This document shows, piece by piece, positions 16,729 through 25,890 of a DNA stretch of 64,000 nt; position 1 is the first letter of the stretch, and each line of letters opens with the position of its first letter. The translations under genes and the position numbers were made by a program. Below the pieces are notes generated by a model. That model had not been told where the DNA came from. It did no database searches and saw only the letters and a program-made list of their open reading frames with translations. The stretch comes from Paenibacillus sp. (GTDB lineage Bacteria > Bacillota > Bacilli > Paenibacillales > Paenibacillaceae), in assembly GCA_023512345.1 (NCBI GenBank), contig JAILZT010000006.1:186001-250000 (forward strand). Direction: 5' to 3'.

Positions 16729-16841
16729 TACCGTTTAGAATAAAAAAACGAACGGAGGAAGCCCACAGCGGCATGTCAAACCGGTTGAAATGCAACCGTG
16801 TCTGCGAGCCATATAGCGGACGTTCCTCCGTTCGAACGGTA
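16729..16841 (-). promoter_or_regulatory. Structured 5' leader with terminator-like hairpin before sbp (unassigned attenuator)
   Basis: Read on the minus strand, a perfect 12-bp stem (CGAACGGAGGAA with TTCCTCCGTTCG; plus-strand arms 16823-16834 and 16749-16760) is followed at once by seven U residues. It encloses about 62 nt containing a six-bp hairpin, CGGTTG/CAACCG. A second helix, TACCGTT (16835-16841) with AACGGTA (16729-16735), would wrap the whole terminator. CCGTTCGAACGG is itself a palindrome, which offers a competing fold. The S-box, T-box and TPP conserved cores are absent. Its place between promoter and start codon suggests sulfur-responsive transcription attenuation. Confidence 0.6.
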
Positions 16842-16891
16842 AGAACTATAAAATTTAATTATTCCTACCTGCTTAGTTGGTTATAAAGCTA

Positions 16892-16920
16892 ATAATACGG
16901 ATTCACATGTGCCCTGTCAA
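16892..16920 (-). promoter_or_regulatory. SigA-type promoter of the sulfate operon
   Basis: On the minus strand TTGACA (16915-16920) and TATTAT (16892-16897) are separated by exactly 17 bp. The predicted start near 16885 gives a leader of about 200 nt before the sbp ATG, which includes the whole hairpin element. Confidence 0.85.
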
Positions 16921-16993
16921 ACCTTTTTTTCACCCTACTAGTCTCACATTCTTGTCATAACTAAGCGGTGGGAGAGGTTCCTGCAAGACCCAC

Positions 16994-17022
16994 TTGTCAT
17001 CCATGCTGTAAAGTAATATTAT
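16994..17022 (+). promoter_or_regulatory. SigA-type promoter of the alpha/beta hydrolase gene
   Basis: TTGTCA (16994-16999) and TATTAT (17017-17022) are spaced by 17 bp, about 60 bp before the ATG at 17080. Confidence 0.75.
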
Positions 17023-17079
17023 TGCTACATCTTATGGGAAGTTGAAACATCACCGCAAAGTCGGGGGAGAACATAAATC

Positions 17080-19353
17080 ATGGGCATGGAGATAGAGTAT
17101 ATACCCGCGCCGATGAGGCCGCGGCTGCATCGGCGTATATTAGGAGAAATGGGTCGGCGAATCGGGGAAACCTACCGTTACGATACGATGTTATGGCGCA
17201 CAGCCTTTGCTGGCCTATGGATAACCTGTTTTTTAGCTTTTACAGTAACGCTGCTGGGTGTGCCTACCGGATTTGGAGTACCGGCAGATATCCTGTTGGC
17301 TGCTAGTGCTGGAACGATTATTTTAGCGCTTACCGGCAATATGATGGCAATCCTACTGTCATTAACAGGTTTACGCATTCCACGTTTATTTGCAGGATCT
17401 TTACTATCAGAAATAGGCATCATTGTACTGATTCTATATTTTGCTGATCTCGAAATAGAAGCGGCCACCGCTGTTGCTGTGCTGGTCTCTTTGCTGGGAG
17501 CGATCTTCGGACTCACTATGGGTTTATTGCGCAGCAAGCATATGGTTACGGGTCTGCTGCTGGCAGTGTTGCTGGTGCTATCACCATTAGCTGTAGCTAG
17601 CAGCGGTCCTGAAGAGGTCCCTGTCCCTGTTAACACGGCTGCAGATAACAATGTGGTTCCATTGGAAGCCTCGAATCCCGGATTGCCCGGAACCTATGCT
17701 TATCGTAACTTTACTTATGCCAGCGGCAGAGACTTGCACCGCGAGGAGTTTGGGGCACAAACGGATCTAATCTCTCCAGTTGTGGACGCTTCTGATTATA
17801 TTAAAACTTGGCCAAAGCTCCGCTCTCTATTCTGGGGATTTGATTACAGCGCGCTGCCGCTCAATGGCCGTGTCTGGATGCCTGACGGAGAGGGCCCTTT
17901 TCCGCTCATTCTGATGGTTCACGGCAATCATATGATGGAGGACTTCTCGGATGGAGGATATGCCTATTTAGGCGAACAGCTGGCAAGCCGGGGTTTCATC
18001 GCCATCTCTTTGGATGAGAATTTTTTGAATTACTCCGCTTGGACAGGTATTCCCGACAGTGATTTTGAAGTTCGAGCCTGGATGATATTGAAGCATCTTG
18101 AACAATTAGGTGACTACTCCAAGGAACCGGGTAATCCCTTTTATCAAAAAATTGATTATGAACAAACGGCCCTGCTGGGACATAGCCGTGGAGGTCAGGC
18201 GGTCGCTATGGCTGCTGATGCTGGGCGTTGGTTCAAGGGAGATTCCGTATTGGCTGTAACCAAGCAATTTCACATCACCTCGGTCATTGCCCTGGCTCCT
18301 ACAGACAAATCGATAGACGGCCAACAAGCTCGACTAAGTGATGTCAGCTATTTAACACTACAAGGGGCACGTGATGGGGATGTACATGATTTTTATGGAG
18401 ACCGGCAGTACATCCGTTCTTCCTACTCACGTGGTTCAAATGCCTTTAAGAGTTCCCTGTATATCGCTGATGCTAACCATAGCCAATTCAACAGCGATTG
18501 GGGGCTGCATGATCAGTCATTTCCAACAGGATTGTTTTTAAGTCGCACCGGCATTATGAACGGAAATGATCAGAGGCAAATCGCTAAGGTTTATGTATCT
18601 GCCTTTCTGGAAACTACACTGCATGGGAATGAGGATTATCTCGGGTTATTCCGCGATTACAGCAACGGGCTGGAATGGCTGCCGGAGACTTCGTATTATA
18701 ACCGGTTTCAGAGCGGCGGTCTTAGGCAGATCGTTACCTTTGATGAGGATCGTAATAAGAGCACTGCCGGACGAATTGGGACTGCAGATGCCGAAGGCCT
18801 CCGATGGACGGAAGAGCTGGCAAAAGACCGTCAATCCAAAAGCAAATCCACCTACGGTCTAGTCCTAGAGCGGACTGCCTTGCAAGGTGCAAAAGCCGCT
18901 TACAGCATACAACTCCAGACAGGGGCTACAAAGGATGCAGCCTTATCGAATACAGAGGGTCTAACCTTCTCGATGTCGAACCACAACAACCTTTCTTCTG
19001 AGGATATTAGCAACAACTCCATAATGCCTCCTGATATAGAGGTTGAGTTAACAGACAGCAATCACAATAAGGCCCGGTTGAAGCTTTCGGATATTAAGAA
19101 GATCCTGCCGCTCCCCGAGACCCTATTCACACTGACTCCTTGGCTTGAAGAACGGATAAGCGATGATAAATACGGTGATATCTCTGAGGCTGTGTTTCAA
19201 ACGTATGAGCTTCCTTTTCGCAGATTTGAACAGGAAAATCCCGACTTCGAGCCTACGAAGATTACCGAAATCACCTACTACCTAAAGGGCACTGGAGATA
19301 AGATTATGCTTGATGATATTGGGTTCTACGACGAAGACACGTTATCCCGATAA
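17080..19353 (+). CDS. Membrane-anchored alpha/beta hydrolase
   Basis: The protein has 757 residues. The first 175 residues contain about five hydrophobic segments (roughly 43-62, 68-88, 90-108, 115-135 and 148-170). The hydrolase part follows: VWMPDGEGPFPLILMVHG (oxyanion region, about 267-284) and the nucleophile elbow GHSRGG with Ser369. A histidine in NHSQFNSDWG near residue 467 may complete the triad. The last 200 residues look like a beta-rich accessory domain. The catalytic part should face outside the membrane. Substrate unknown; chlorophyllase/dienelactone-hydrolase-like enzymes share the fold. GGGGGAG precedes the ATG. Confidence 0.75.
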   Translation: MGMEIEYIPAPMRPRLHRRILGEMGRRIGETYRYDTMLWRTAFAGLWITCFLAFTVTLLGVPTGFGVPADILLAASAGTIILALTGNMMAILLSLTGLRIPRLFAGSLLSEIGIIVLILYFADLEIEAATAVAVLVSLLGAIFGLTMGLLRSKHMVTGLLLAVLLVLSPLAVASSGPEEVPVPVNTAADNNVVPLEASNPGLPGTYAYRNFTYASGRDLHREEFGAQTDLISPVVDASDYIKTWPKLRSLFWGFDYSALPLNGRVWMPDGEGPFPLILMVHGNHMMEDFSDGGYAYLGEQLASRGFIAISLDENFLNYSAWTGIPDSDFEVRAWMILKHLEQLGDYSKEPGNPFYQKIDYEQTALLGHSRGGQAVAMAADAGRWFKGDSVLAVTKQFHITSVIALAPTDKSIDGQQARLSDVSYLTLQGARDGDVHDFYGDRQYIRSSYSRGSNAFKSSLYIADANHSQFNSDWGLHDQSFPTGLFLSRTGIMNGNDQRQIAKVYVSAFLETTLHGNEDYLGLFRDYSNGLEWLPETSYYNRFQSGGLRQIVTFDEDRNKSTAGRIGTADAEGLRWTEELAKDRQSKSKSTYGLVLERTALQGAKAAYSIQLQTGATKDAALSNTEGLTFSMSNHNNLSSEDISNNSIMPPDIEVELTDSNHNKARLKLSDIKKILPLPETLFTLTPWLEERISDDKYGDISEAVFQTYELPFRRFEQENPDFEPTKITEITYYLKGTGDKIMLDDIGFYDEDTLSR

Positions 19354-19386
19354 AGACAGCTGATATTCTAACCTTTCCTGCTTTTG

Positions 19387-19428
19387 AAAAGAGTCCGGAC
19401 CTTGTTATCCAAGGGCGGACTCTTTTTT
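19387..19428 (+). terminator. Intrinsic terminator after the hydrolase gene
   Basis: AAAAGAGTCCG pairs with CGGACTCTTTT and a run of T follows on the plus strand; on the minus strand the A-run side could also serve the convergent lactonase gene. Confidence 0.9.
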
Positions 19429-19456
19429 ATAATACCAGCAGTCTCAATCCACCTCT

Positions 19457-20506
19457 TTACAAAAATACAATGCACACCGGAGAGGAAATTTCCAGTTCAT
19501 TGCCTGTGGGAATTAGCCGCCCGCTATCACTATCGAGTATATAAGACGTAATGTTCCCACTATTCTGATTGGCAACCAACATAATATTATCGAAGATCGC
19601 AAAGTTACGCGGCATCCGCCCGCCTGTGGTTTGCCAATCCGCAGCTGTCAACAAACCGGTTGAATCATCAATAGTAAACAATACGATACTGTCATGACCC
19701 CTGTTGGAGGCATATAGGAACCGCCCGCAAGGAGAGATATGGATATCAGCAGCTGTATCGTCACTTCCTGCTATGTAATGCTCCGGAAGAGTCGGAATAT
19801 GTTGTAGAATGCTTAGATTTCCAAATTTCTCATCATTCGTGAATACCGTTACCGTATTATTTAACTCATTGACTAAATATACCCATTTACCTGAAGGATG
19901 TAACACTAAGTGACGAGGACCTGAGCCTGGAGGCAAGTTCACTTCACGATGACTAACCAGCAAACCCTTTTCAACCCCATAATACACAATCTGATCAAGT
20001 CCTAGATCACACACCATTACACGTTCCCCGCTGCTGTCTGGAATAATCGAATGCGGATGGGGGGCCTCCTGCCGATCATCACGAATACCTTGTCCCACAT
20101 GCCGTACCTGGGAAGACATCTCTTGAAGGGAGCCATCCCTGTTCACAGGGAATACATTAACATTTCCTCCAGAATAGTTAGAGACGAATAGATAATCTTC
20201 CTTCGGGCTGATCGATACATAACAAGGAGCGCCGCCTTCAGTGGCATGTCCCCCAAGAGAAGTCAGAGTTTTCGTATTAGGATCTATAGAAAAGACGTGA
20301 ATTTCCCCTTCGTCCTTCTCACTTACAGCATACAAAGTAGTTCCAGCATTGTTTAGTGCCAGATAAGATGGATTCTCGATTCCTTTTGTCCCTTGCAGGA
20401 TTCTCATTTCACCTCCAGCAAGATTTAAGGTGCATAGAAAAAGGGCTTCCTTTCCTTCTGGACTGTAAGTTCCAACATAGAATAAAACTTGATCAGAACG
20501 TTCCAT
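19457..20506 (-). CDS. pgl: Lactonase family beta-propeller protein (6-phosphogluconolactonase type)
   Basis: The 349-residue protein has the seven-bladed propeller repeats of the YbhE/YkgB lactonase family: FYVGTYSPEGKEALF, GGAPCYVSISPKEDYLFVSNYSGG (as two adjoining pieces), PHPHSIIPDSSGERVMVCDLG, GPRHLVLHPSGKWVYLVNE and DIHISPCGRFLYASNRGHDS. Related enzymes hydrolyse 6-phosphogluconolactone in the oxidative pentose phosphate pathway, though many members are uncharacterised. AAAGGAG precedes the ATG. It appears monocistronic. No signal peptide is seen. Confidence 0.85.
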   Translation of the reverse strand: MERSDQVLFYVGTYSPEGKEALFLCTLNLAGGEMRILQGTKGIENPSYLALNNAGTTLYAVSEKDEGEIHVFSIDPNTKTLTSLGGHATEGGAPCYVSISPKEDYLFVSNYSGGNVNVFPVNRDGSLQEMSSQVRHVGQGIRDDRQEAPHPHSIIPDSSGERVMVCDLGLDQIVYYGVEKGLLVSHREVNLPPGSGPRHLVLHPSGKWVYLVNELNNTVTVFTNDEKFGNLSILQHIPTLPEHYIAGSDDTAADIHISPCGRFLYASNRGHDSIVLFTIDDSTGLLTAADWQTTGGRMPRNFAIFDNIMLVANQNSGNITSYILDSDSGRLIPTGNELEISSPVCIVFL

Positions 20507-20731
20507 GACAGCGACTCCTTTAAGTTAGGGTGTATGAGATTTTTGCGTATTTCATTTACATTTTCTCACTATAGCATGTTTAGGTTTTGCATTCATCTGC
20601 GTATTGACCGACTCACTCTAGGACAGACTATTACTTAATTCGGCAAATAATGACACCTGATTTAAACGTTCGGCATTAGGTTAATAGTTACCATCCAAGA
20701 CAAACAACAAATTAAAAGGAGCTGAAGCATA

Positions 20732-20992
20732 ATGAGTTTTTTATGGATGCTAATTGTTGGTGGTATTATCGGTTGGTTGGCAGGATTGATCATGGGTCGC
20801 GATATTCCAGGAGGAGTCATTGGTAACATCATTGCCGGTATCTTGGGTTCATGGCTCGGTGGATTGATTTTGGGTAACTGGGGACCTGAGGTTGGCGGGT
20901 TCTATGTCCTTCCATCATTAATCGGTGCTGTTGTGCTTATCTTCATCGTGAGTCTGATCCTCCGTTCGGTCGGTGGACGCAGTCGCTCTTAA
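20732..20992 (+). CDS. GlsB/YeaQ/YmgE family stress-response membrane protein
   Basis: The 86 residues hold three glycine-rich hydrophobic segments: LIVGGIIGWLAGLIMGRD, VIGNIIAGILGSWLGGLILG and a C-terminal segment ending in a short basic tail. This is the transglycosylase-associated (YeaQ) pattern. Members are often induced by stress and their role is unclear. AAAAGGAGC lies before the ATG, and a strong terminator follows. The 225 bp upstream hold no element that I can assign with confidence. Confidence 0.9.
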   Translation: MSFLWMLIVGGIIGWLAGLIMGRDIPGGVIGNIIAGILGSWLGGLILGNWGPEVGGFYVLPSLIGAVVLIFIVSLILRSVGGRSRS

Positions 20993-21035
20993 CAATAACT
21001 TTCACAAGTAACAACTAACAATTAAGTTGCTTGTA

Positions 21036-21073
21036 AATAAATCGCCAGAGCTTGCTCTGGTGGTTTATTTTTT
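21036..21073 (+). terminator. Intrinsic terminator after the YeaQ-family gene
   Basis: AAATAAATC-GCCAGAGC pairs with GCTCTGG-T-GGTTTATTT around a short loop, followed by a T-run. Confidence 0.9.
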
Positions 21074-21179
21074 TGTGTAGACCCTGCCCATAATCCAGCC
21101 TATCCCCTCGATGTTTACCGCCCATTTATCTGTTATAATGTAGGCACAAGTGACTCAAATCACAGAGAGGTCGTGAATT

Positions 21180-21686
21180 ATGGGCAATATTAACCCTTCA
21201 TTTCTACATATCGGCTCTACCCTGGGTGCTGTATTCATGGCTCTTATGGTTATATTTATTCGTATTAAGGCTAGTGAACGTCCAGTTACCATTCGAAAAA
21301 TTTGGATACCGCCCCTCGGTATGTCTACCGGCTTTGCCATGTTTGTCGTCCCTGAAACTAGATTCCCCTTGTGGTGGGCGGCTGCAGCCTTTGTTATTGG
21401 GTGGTTTATCTTTGCTTATCCTTTAATTCGCAGCACTAAGTTTGAACAACGGGATGGAGAAGTTTACGTACAACGCTCCAAAAGCTTTGCCTTTATTTTG
21501 CTTGGACTCTTGCTTGTCCGCACGTTGCTTCATGAATTTATCAACCAATATATTACTATTCCGCAATCAGGCGGACTTTTCTTCATCATGGCCTTTGGCA
21601 TGATTGTTCACTGGAGACTCTTTATGTTCAGACGCTATAATGTCCTTGTTCCTCCAAAGACCCGCCTTGAACAGACGCGGAGCTAA
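21180..21686 (+). CDS. CcdC-like (YneJ) integral membrane protein
   Basis: The protein has 168 residues and four to five hydrophobic segments. The block RPVTIRKIWIPPLGMSTGFA followed by MFVVPETR, and KFEQRDGEVYVQRSKSFAF after the third segment, recall the CcdC/YneJ family found near cytochrome c biogenesis genes in Bacillus. Here no ccdA or ccdB lies nearby, so a role in cytochrome maturation is not supported by context. GAGAGG precedes the ATG. Confidence 0.75.
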   Translation: MGNINPSFLHIGSTLGAVFMALMVIFIRIKASERPVTIRKIWIPPLGMSTGFAMFVVPETRFPLWWAAAAFVIGWFIFAYPLIRSTKFEQRDGEVYVQRSKSFAFILLGLLLVRTLLHEFINQYITIPQSGGLFFIMAFGMIVHWRLFMFRRYNVLVPPKTRLEQTRS

Positions 21687-21705
21687 CCGTTGATCTGCTA
21701 ACATT

Positions 21706-21745
21706 CGTCGGAACTGGGTATTTGCCCGGTCACCGGCGTTTTTTT
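21706..21745 (+). terminator. Probable intrinsic terminator after the CcdC-like gene
   Basis: CGTCGG and CTGGG in the left arm pair with CCCGG and CCGGCG in the right arm (one wobble and a small internal loop), followed by seven T. Confidence 0.75.
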
Positions 21746-21876
21746 AGGCGCTTTTCATTAATTTTCGCATACATTAATGCATACAAACTACATATTTACC
21801 CCTAAGTAAGTTCTTGCTCCCTGCAATTCCTTACACAGCATTGCTTCGTAAACCTTTTAGAAAGCGGGGATTTGAT

Positions 21877-22839
21877 TTGAAATATAAATCGAGAAAAGTG
21901 GCGATCGTAGGCTCCGGGATGGTCGGTTCAAGCTGTGCTTATTCCATGGTTAATCAAGCCATCTGCGATGAGATTATGATGATTGATCGATCCTATGACC
22001 GAGCAATGGCACAGGCGCTTGATCTCTCCCACTGCATGGATTTTACGGGTACAAGAACCAAGGTATATGCCGGAACTGCAGCAGATTGCGGCGAGATGGA
22101 TGTCATTATTATCACGGCTGGGGCTAATCCCAAGCAGGGGCAGACTCGCCTCGATGTTCTGGATGCCGCAGCCGTGATTACAGAGGAAATCGTGAACGAT
22201 ATTATGGCCAGTGGCTTCGACGGTATCTTTGTAATTGCTGCCAATCCGGTCGATATTGTAACTTATATGGTCTGGAAAATGTCAGGACTGCCCCGTCACC
22301 GGGTCATTGGCACTGGAACCTCTATTGATTCCTCGCGCCTGAAAACTCTGCTCTCCGAGGTATTCTCGATAGATCCACGCAGTGTTAACGGCTATGCGCT
22401 TGGTGAGCATGGTGAATCTCAGTTCGTAGCCTGGTCGCATGTAACGATCGGCGGCAAGCCAATTCTGCAGATTATGGAGCAGCACCGCGAGCGGTTCCGT
22501 CATTTGGATCTTGAAGATATCGCCAAGAAGACAAAGGACGCCGGATGGGAGATTTTCACCCGAAAAGGCTCCACCCACTTCGGAATCGGCAGTGCATTGG
22601 CCTATATTACTCGTTCCATCTTGAATGATGAGCATAAAATCATCGCCGTTTCGGCGATTCTGGACGGAGAGTACGGGCAAAGAGAGGTCTGCAGCGGGGT
22701 CCCCGCTATCATAGGAAGTGATGGAATTAAGGAACTTCTGGAGCTTAACCTGAATGAAGAGGAAACTGGAAAATTCATTGCGTCCTGCGACATCGTCCGA
22801 GCGGGTATCCATAGCTTGAATTTAGAGGATAGAATCTAA
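21877..22839 (+). CDS. ldh: L-lactate dehydrogenase
   Basis: The product (320 residues from TTG at 21877) has the NAD-binding motif [15 protein letters not shown] near the N-terminus. It also has [15 protein letters not shown] (active-site loop with Arg), [34 protein letters not shown] and the catalytic-histidine block [12 protein letters not shown]. It interconverts pyruvate and L-lactate with NADH. I prefer TTG at 21877 because the conserved N-terminus ([12 protein letters not shown]) starts there and AAAGCGGGG lies upstream. A TTG at 21814 would add 21 residues without family support. The gene is flanked by terminators and appears monocistronic. Confidence 0.93.
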   Translation: MKYKSRKVAIVGSGMVGSSCAYSMVNQAICDEIMMIDRSYDRAMAQALDLSHCMDFTGTRTKVYAGTAADCGEMDVIIITAGANPKQGQTRLDVLDAAAVITEEIVNDIMASGFDGIFVIAANPVDIVTYMVWKMSGLPRHRVIGTGTSIDSSRLKTLLSEVFSIDPRSVNGYALGEHGESQFVAWSHVTIGGKPILQIMEQHRERFRHLDLEDIAKKTKDAGWEIFTRKGSTHFGIGSALAYITRSILNDEHKIIAVSAILDGEYGQREVCSGVPAIIGSDGIKELLELNLNEEETGKFIASCDIVRAGIHSLNLEDRI

Positions 22840-22856
22840 TACACTTTCTTATATAT

Positions 22857-22907
22857 CAAAAAAAGGATCGCACCCCGAGAACTAGAACAGGGTGCGATCC
22901 TTTTTTT
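22857..22907. terminator. Bidirectional terminator between ldh and the YiaA-like gene
   Basis: AAAAGGATCGCACCC pairs with GGGTGCGATCCTTTT around a 14-base loop, with A and T runs outside. Confidence 0.92.
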
Positions 22908-22910
22908 ATT

Positions 22911-23426
22911 CTATTCTATGGGCGATGATGGGATGGCACCCAAATTGAAATCATCTTCTTCGTTATCCCGGATCGTCTTTTGCAGTACAAAACACGATAC
23001 GATAAGGAAGGCAGCTGCGATAGCGTAATATCCTTTTACGTAAAGCGGTTCCTCCAATGTATATAATCCTATGTATTCGAAAAGCACTGCGATCACAAAT
23101 CCCGCCCACGACAGGAATGTAAATGATGAGGTATTCCGTTTGCGGTGGTTCATATTCTGCTCCTGCAAGAACTCGTCCTCATCATTATCTCGGATCACCT
23201 TTTGAAGCATAAAGGCGGAGATAATAATCAACACCCCGCTTACGGCATAGTATCCTTTTACCGACAAGGGCTCTTTCAGCGTATAAATCCCGAAGAACTC
23301 AAAGCCTGCTGCAAGGGCAAAAGCCGTCCATGCCATAAAAGTATAGGCTGCAGTGTTACGTCTTCTGTAAAAATTCGGCCTTCTCACAGGTGAACTGTTT
23401 GTAGTCGTTTGCAATTCCAGAACCAT
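22911..23426 (-). CDS. YiaA/YiaB-type membrane protein with duplicated domain
   Basis: The 171-residue protein consists of two similar halves (about 22-85 and 95-155). Each has two hydrophobic segments and the shared pattern RRNT-x-AYTF..W..F, then LKEPLSVKGYYA or LEEPLYVKGYYA, and an acidic IRDNDED/IRDNEED ending. This is the YiaAB two-helix domain in tandem. No function is established for the family. Confidence 0.85.
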   Translation of the reverse strand: MVLELQTTTNSSPVRRPNFYRRRNTAAYTFMAWTAFALAAGFEFFGIYTLKEPLSVKGYYAVSGVLIIISAFMLQKVIRDNDEDEFLQEQNMNHRKRNTSSFTFLSWAGFVIAVLFEYIGLYTLEEPLYVKGYYAIAAAFLIVSCFVLQKTIRDNEEDDFNLGAIPSSPIE

Positions 23427-23505
23427 CGCCTCTTTCGCAATAAAATACTTTATTACCAGTATTCTACTATAGAGTGTTTAATCTTGTCATTCCTTGATTT
23501 GACAA

Positions 23506-23551
23506 CAAAAAGCCTGCCTCACGCCCAATGAATAGGTACGTAAGACAGACT
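23506..23551 (-). terminator. Intrinsic terminator of the metal-efflux operon
   Basis: On the minus strand AGTCTGTCTTACG pairs with CGTGAGGCAGGCT over 13 bp with three G-U pairs, followed by UUUU. Confidence 0.85.
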
Positions 23552-23559
23552 CTATAGGT

Positions 23560-25758
23560 TTACGAATGGTTTATATCCATTACTTTTAATGCCCGGATAC
23601 TATTTAACACTGCAAGTATTGTAACACCCACATCGGAGAAAACAGCCTCCCACATGGTAGCAATTCCAAATGCCCCAAGAAGCAGGAAGATCGCTTTAAC
23701 TCCCAGTGCAAAAATAATGTTTTGCCATACAATCCTTCTTGTACGTTTAGCAATACCTATGGCGACTGCAATTTTCGACGGTTCATCGGTCATGATAACA
23801 ATATCCGCTGCTTCAATAGCAGCATCAGATCCCAATCCACCCATGGCAATCCCTACATCAGCTCTTGCCAATACAGGAGTATCATTGATCCCGTCGCCGA
23901 CAAAAATAATGTTCTCCCGTTGTGATTTGAGGGACTCCAACCGTTCAATTTGCTCTACTTTATGCTGAGGCAGAAGCTCTGCGTATACTTCATCTACACC
24001 TAATTGTTTCGCTACAGACTCAGCCACAGAGGCAGTGTCGCCTGTCAGCATGACCGTCTTGGTAATGCCCATCCCTTTGAGCGCTGTAATCGCCCGGGCA
24101 GCATCCTCCTTCACTTCATCAGAAATCACAATCGAACCTGCATATTGCTTGTCGACAGCAAGGTGAACAATGGTCCCCGCTTGCTCTGGATTTCGGTAAG
24201 GAATACCATCCCGCTCCATTAGGCGTGCATTTCCCGCCAATACCAACTTCCCATCCACTGAAACCTCGATACCATGTCCTGAAATTTCATTATAGTCGCG
24301 TATTAACCCGTTATTGATATCAGCATTGTAAGCTTCCCGAATGGATTCAGCAATTGGATGACTGGAATGGCTTTCCGCATAAGCAGCTAACTGAAGCAGC
24401 TCTTCCTCTGTACGTCCCTCAGCCGGATATATTCCCGTGACTTTAAATTGCCCTTTCGTCAACGTTCCTGTTTTGTCGAATACAACGACCTTAACATCAC
24501 CCAGCGCCTCTAGAAAGTTGCTGCCTTTGATAAGGATACCGCTTTTTGAGGCCGCACCAATGCCGCCAAAGAAACCAAGTGGAATCGAAACCACAAGGGC
24601 ACAAGGACAAGAGATGACGAGAAAGATCAGCGCACGATAAATCCAATCTGAAAAGGTTGCTCCGCTTAGCACCAAGGGAGGAACAACTGCCAGCAGCAGT
24701 GCTGTAATTACAACTATAGGCGTATAACCCCGCGCAAACTTTGTAATGAAATTTTCTGTGCGTGCTTTATGGCTTGAGGCATTCTCCACCAGCTCCAATA
24801 TTTTGGAAACTGCTGATTCCCCAAATGTCTTGGTCACCTCTACGGCGATAACACCATTTCGATTAATAAATCCGCTTAATACTGTGCTGCCAAGACCCAC
24901 AGAGCGGGGAACGGATTCTCCAGTAAGAGCAGATGTATCCATCATAGTACTGCCTTCGAGAATAACTCCATCGAGTGGAACCTTCTCACCAGGTTTGACG
25001 ATAATAATATCTCCGATCGAGACCTCTTCAGGGGAGACGCGCCGTGTTTCCTCGCCGATCTTAAGGTTAGCACTCTCTGGACGAATATCCATGAGTGCAG
25101 TAATCGACCTGCGCGACCGATTCACAGCTAATCCCTGGAACAGCTCTCCTACCTGATAAAAGAGCATGACCGCAACGCCTTCCGGGTACTCTCCTATTCC
25201 AAAAGCCCCGATTGTCGCTAGAGCCATCAGAAAGTTCTCATCAAAAACCTGCCCTCTTACGATATTCTTAGCAGCACGCCATACGACTTCACCGCCAACA
25301 ACAAAATAGGCCAATAAGAAGACCAGCAGTTCTGTCAAACCGTCTACAGGGAGCAACATTCCGGCTGCGGCCAGGATGCCCCCGATTCCTAGACGAAGTA
25401 GTGTATTTCGAGTGTTATTCTCACCATTCCCATGGGTATGAACGTGTGGATCATCCGAACCATCAATCGCATGATTATGACTGCTGTTATCAGTCGTCTT
25501 CAGGCCGGTTCCTGCCTTCTTCTCCTTCAGTTTCACATGGGGTTCAAGCGCAGTCACCGTTCTCTCCGCTTCCAATAGCGCAGATTCTGCATAACCCTCG
25601 GCTGTCTCCAATGTCATCGTTTTGGTTACAAAATTAACAGAGCAGGCGGATACACCTTCAATGTTCTTCACTTTATCTTCAATCTTCATAGCGCAGTTCG
25701 CACAATCCAGACCTTCCAATATCCACTGACGCTTCAAGCTCGGTTGAATGGTATTCAT
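23560..25758 (-). CDS. cadA: Zinc/cadmium/lead-exporting P1B-type ATPase
   Basis: The protein has 732 residues. The N-terminal HMA domain carries the metal-binding CANC (C19, C22). A histidine-rich linker follows (about 92-110, with HNH and HVHTH). The core shows the TGES actuator motif (279-282), the membrane metal site CPC (384-386), the phosphorylated Asp in DKTGT (D428), the SSHP motif and GDGINDTPVLA. CPC with the His linker points to Zn2+/Cd2+/Pb2+ export rather than copper. It is transcribed after the ArsR-type regulator but has its own promoter and operator. Confidence 0.94.
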   Translation of the reverse strand: MNTIQPSLKRQWILEGLDCANCAMKIEDKVKNIEGVSACSVNFVTKTMTLETAEGYAESALLEAERTVTALEPHVKLKEKKAGTGLKTTDNSSHNHAIDGSDDPHVHTHGNGENNTRNTLLRLGIGGILAAAGMLLPVDGLTELLVFLLAYFVVGGEVVWRAAKNIVRGQVFDENFLMALATIGAFGIGEYPEGVAVMLFYQVGELFQGLAVNRSRRSITALMDIRPESANLKIGEETRRVSPEEVSIGDIIIVKPGEKVPLDGVILEGSTMMDTSALTGESVPRSVGLGSTVLSGFINRNGVIAVEVTKTFGESAVSKILELVENASSHKARTENFITKFARGYTPIVVITALLLAVVPPLVLSGATFSDWIYRALIFLVISCPCALVVSIPLGFFGGIGAASKSGILIKGSNFLEALGDVKVVVFDKTGTLTKGQFKVTGIYPAEGRTEEELLQLAAYAESHSSHPIAESIREAYNADINNGLIRDYNEISGHGIEVSVDGKLVLAGNARLMERDGIPYRNPEQAGTIVHLAVDKQYAGSIVISDEVKEDAARAITALKGMGITKTVMLTGDTASVAESVAKQLGVDEVYAELLPQHKVEQIERLESLKSQRENIIFVGDGINDTPVLARADVGIAMGGLGSDAAIEAADIVIMTDEPSKIAVAIGIAKRTRRIVWQNIIFALGVKAIFLLLGAFGIATMWEAVFSDVGVTILAVLNSIRALKVMDINHS

Positions 25759-25781
25759 GTCTCCACTCCTTTATCGCGCAT

Positions 25782-25847
25782 ACATATGAACAACTATTCA
25801 TATGTTTTATTAATTGTATTATATTCCTCTGGTTCTAAAAGTGTCAA
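25782..25847 (-). promoter_or_regulatory. cadA promoter with ArsR/SmtB-type operator
   Basis: On the minus strand TTGACA (25842-25847) and TATAAT (25818-25823) are 18 bp apart. Just after the expected start lies a perfect dyad with nine-bp arms, ACATATGAA (25782-25790) and TTCATATGT (25797-25805), around CAACTA. The ATGAAC half-site spacing matches operators of metal-sensing ArsR/SmtB repressors. A roadblock position is inferred: metal release would free cadA transcription. Confidence 0.87.
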
Positions 25848-25890
25848 TCTGTATTGTGTTCTTAATCTTGAATATAGATAAAATTCCATA

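Larger units (their letters stand above)
16684..17079. other. Divergent intergenic region between sbp and the hydrolase gene
   Basis: This 396-bp gap holds the minus-strand sbp promoter and leader and the plus-strand promoter of the hydrolase gene, each listed separately. CTTGTCAT occurs twice (starting at 16952 and 16993); the second copy contains the -35 of the hydrolase promoter. No gene is seen. Confidence 0.8.

Noticed and set aside
16729..16841. SAM riboswitch or T-box before sbp
   Set aside because: The S-box core (GATGAAACCCGGCAACC-like) and the T-box TGGNACCGCG bulge are not found, so the element is reported as unassigned.
22282..22812. 176-codon frame antisense to ldh
   Set aside because: It lies fully inside a clear lactate dehydrogenase and has no start signal or domain.
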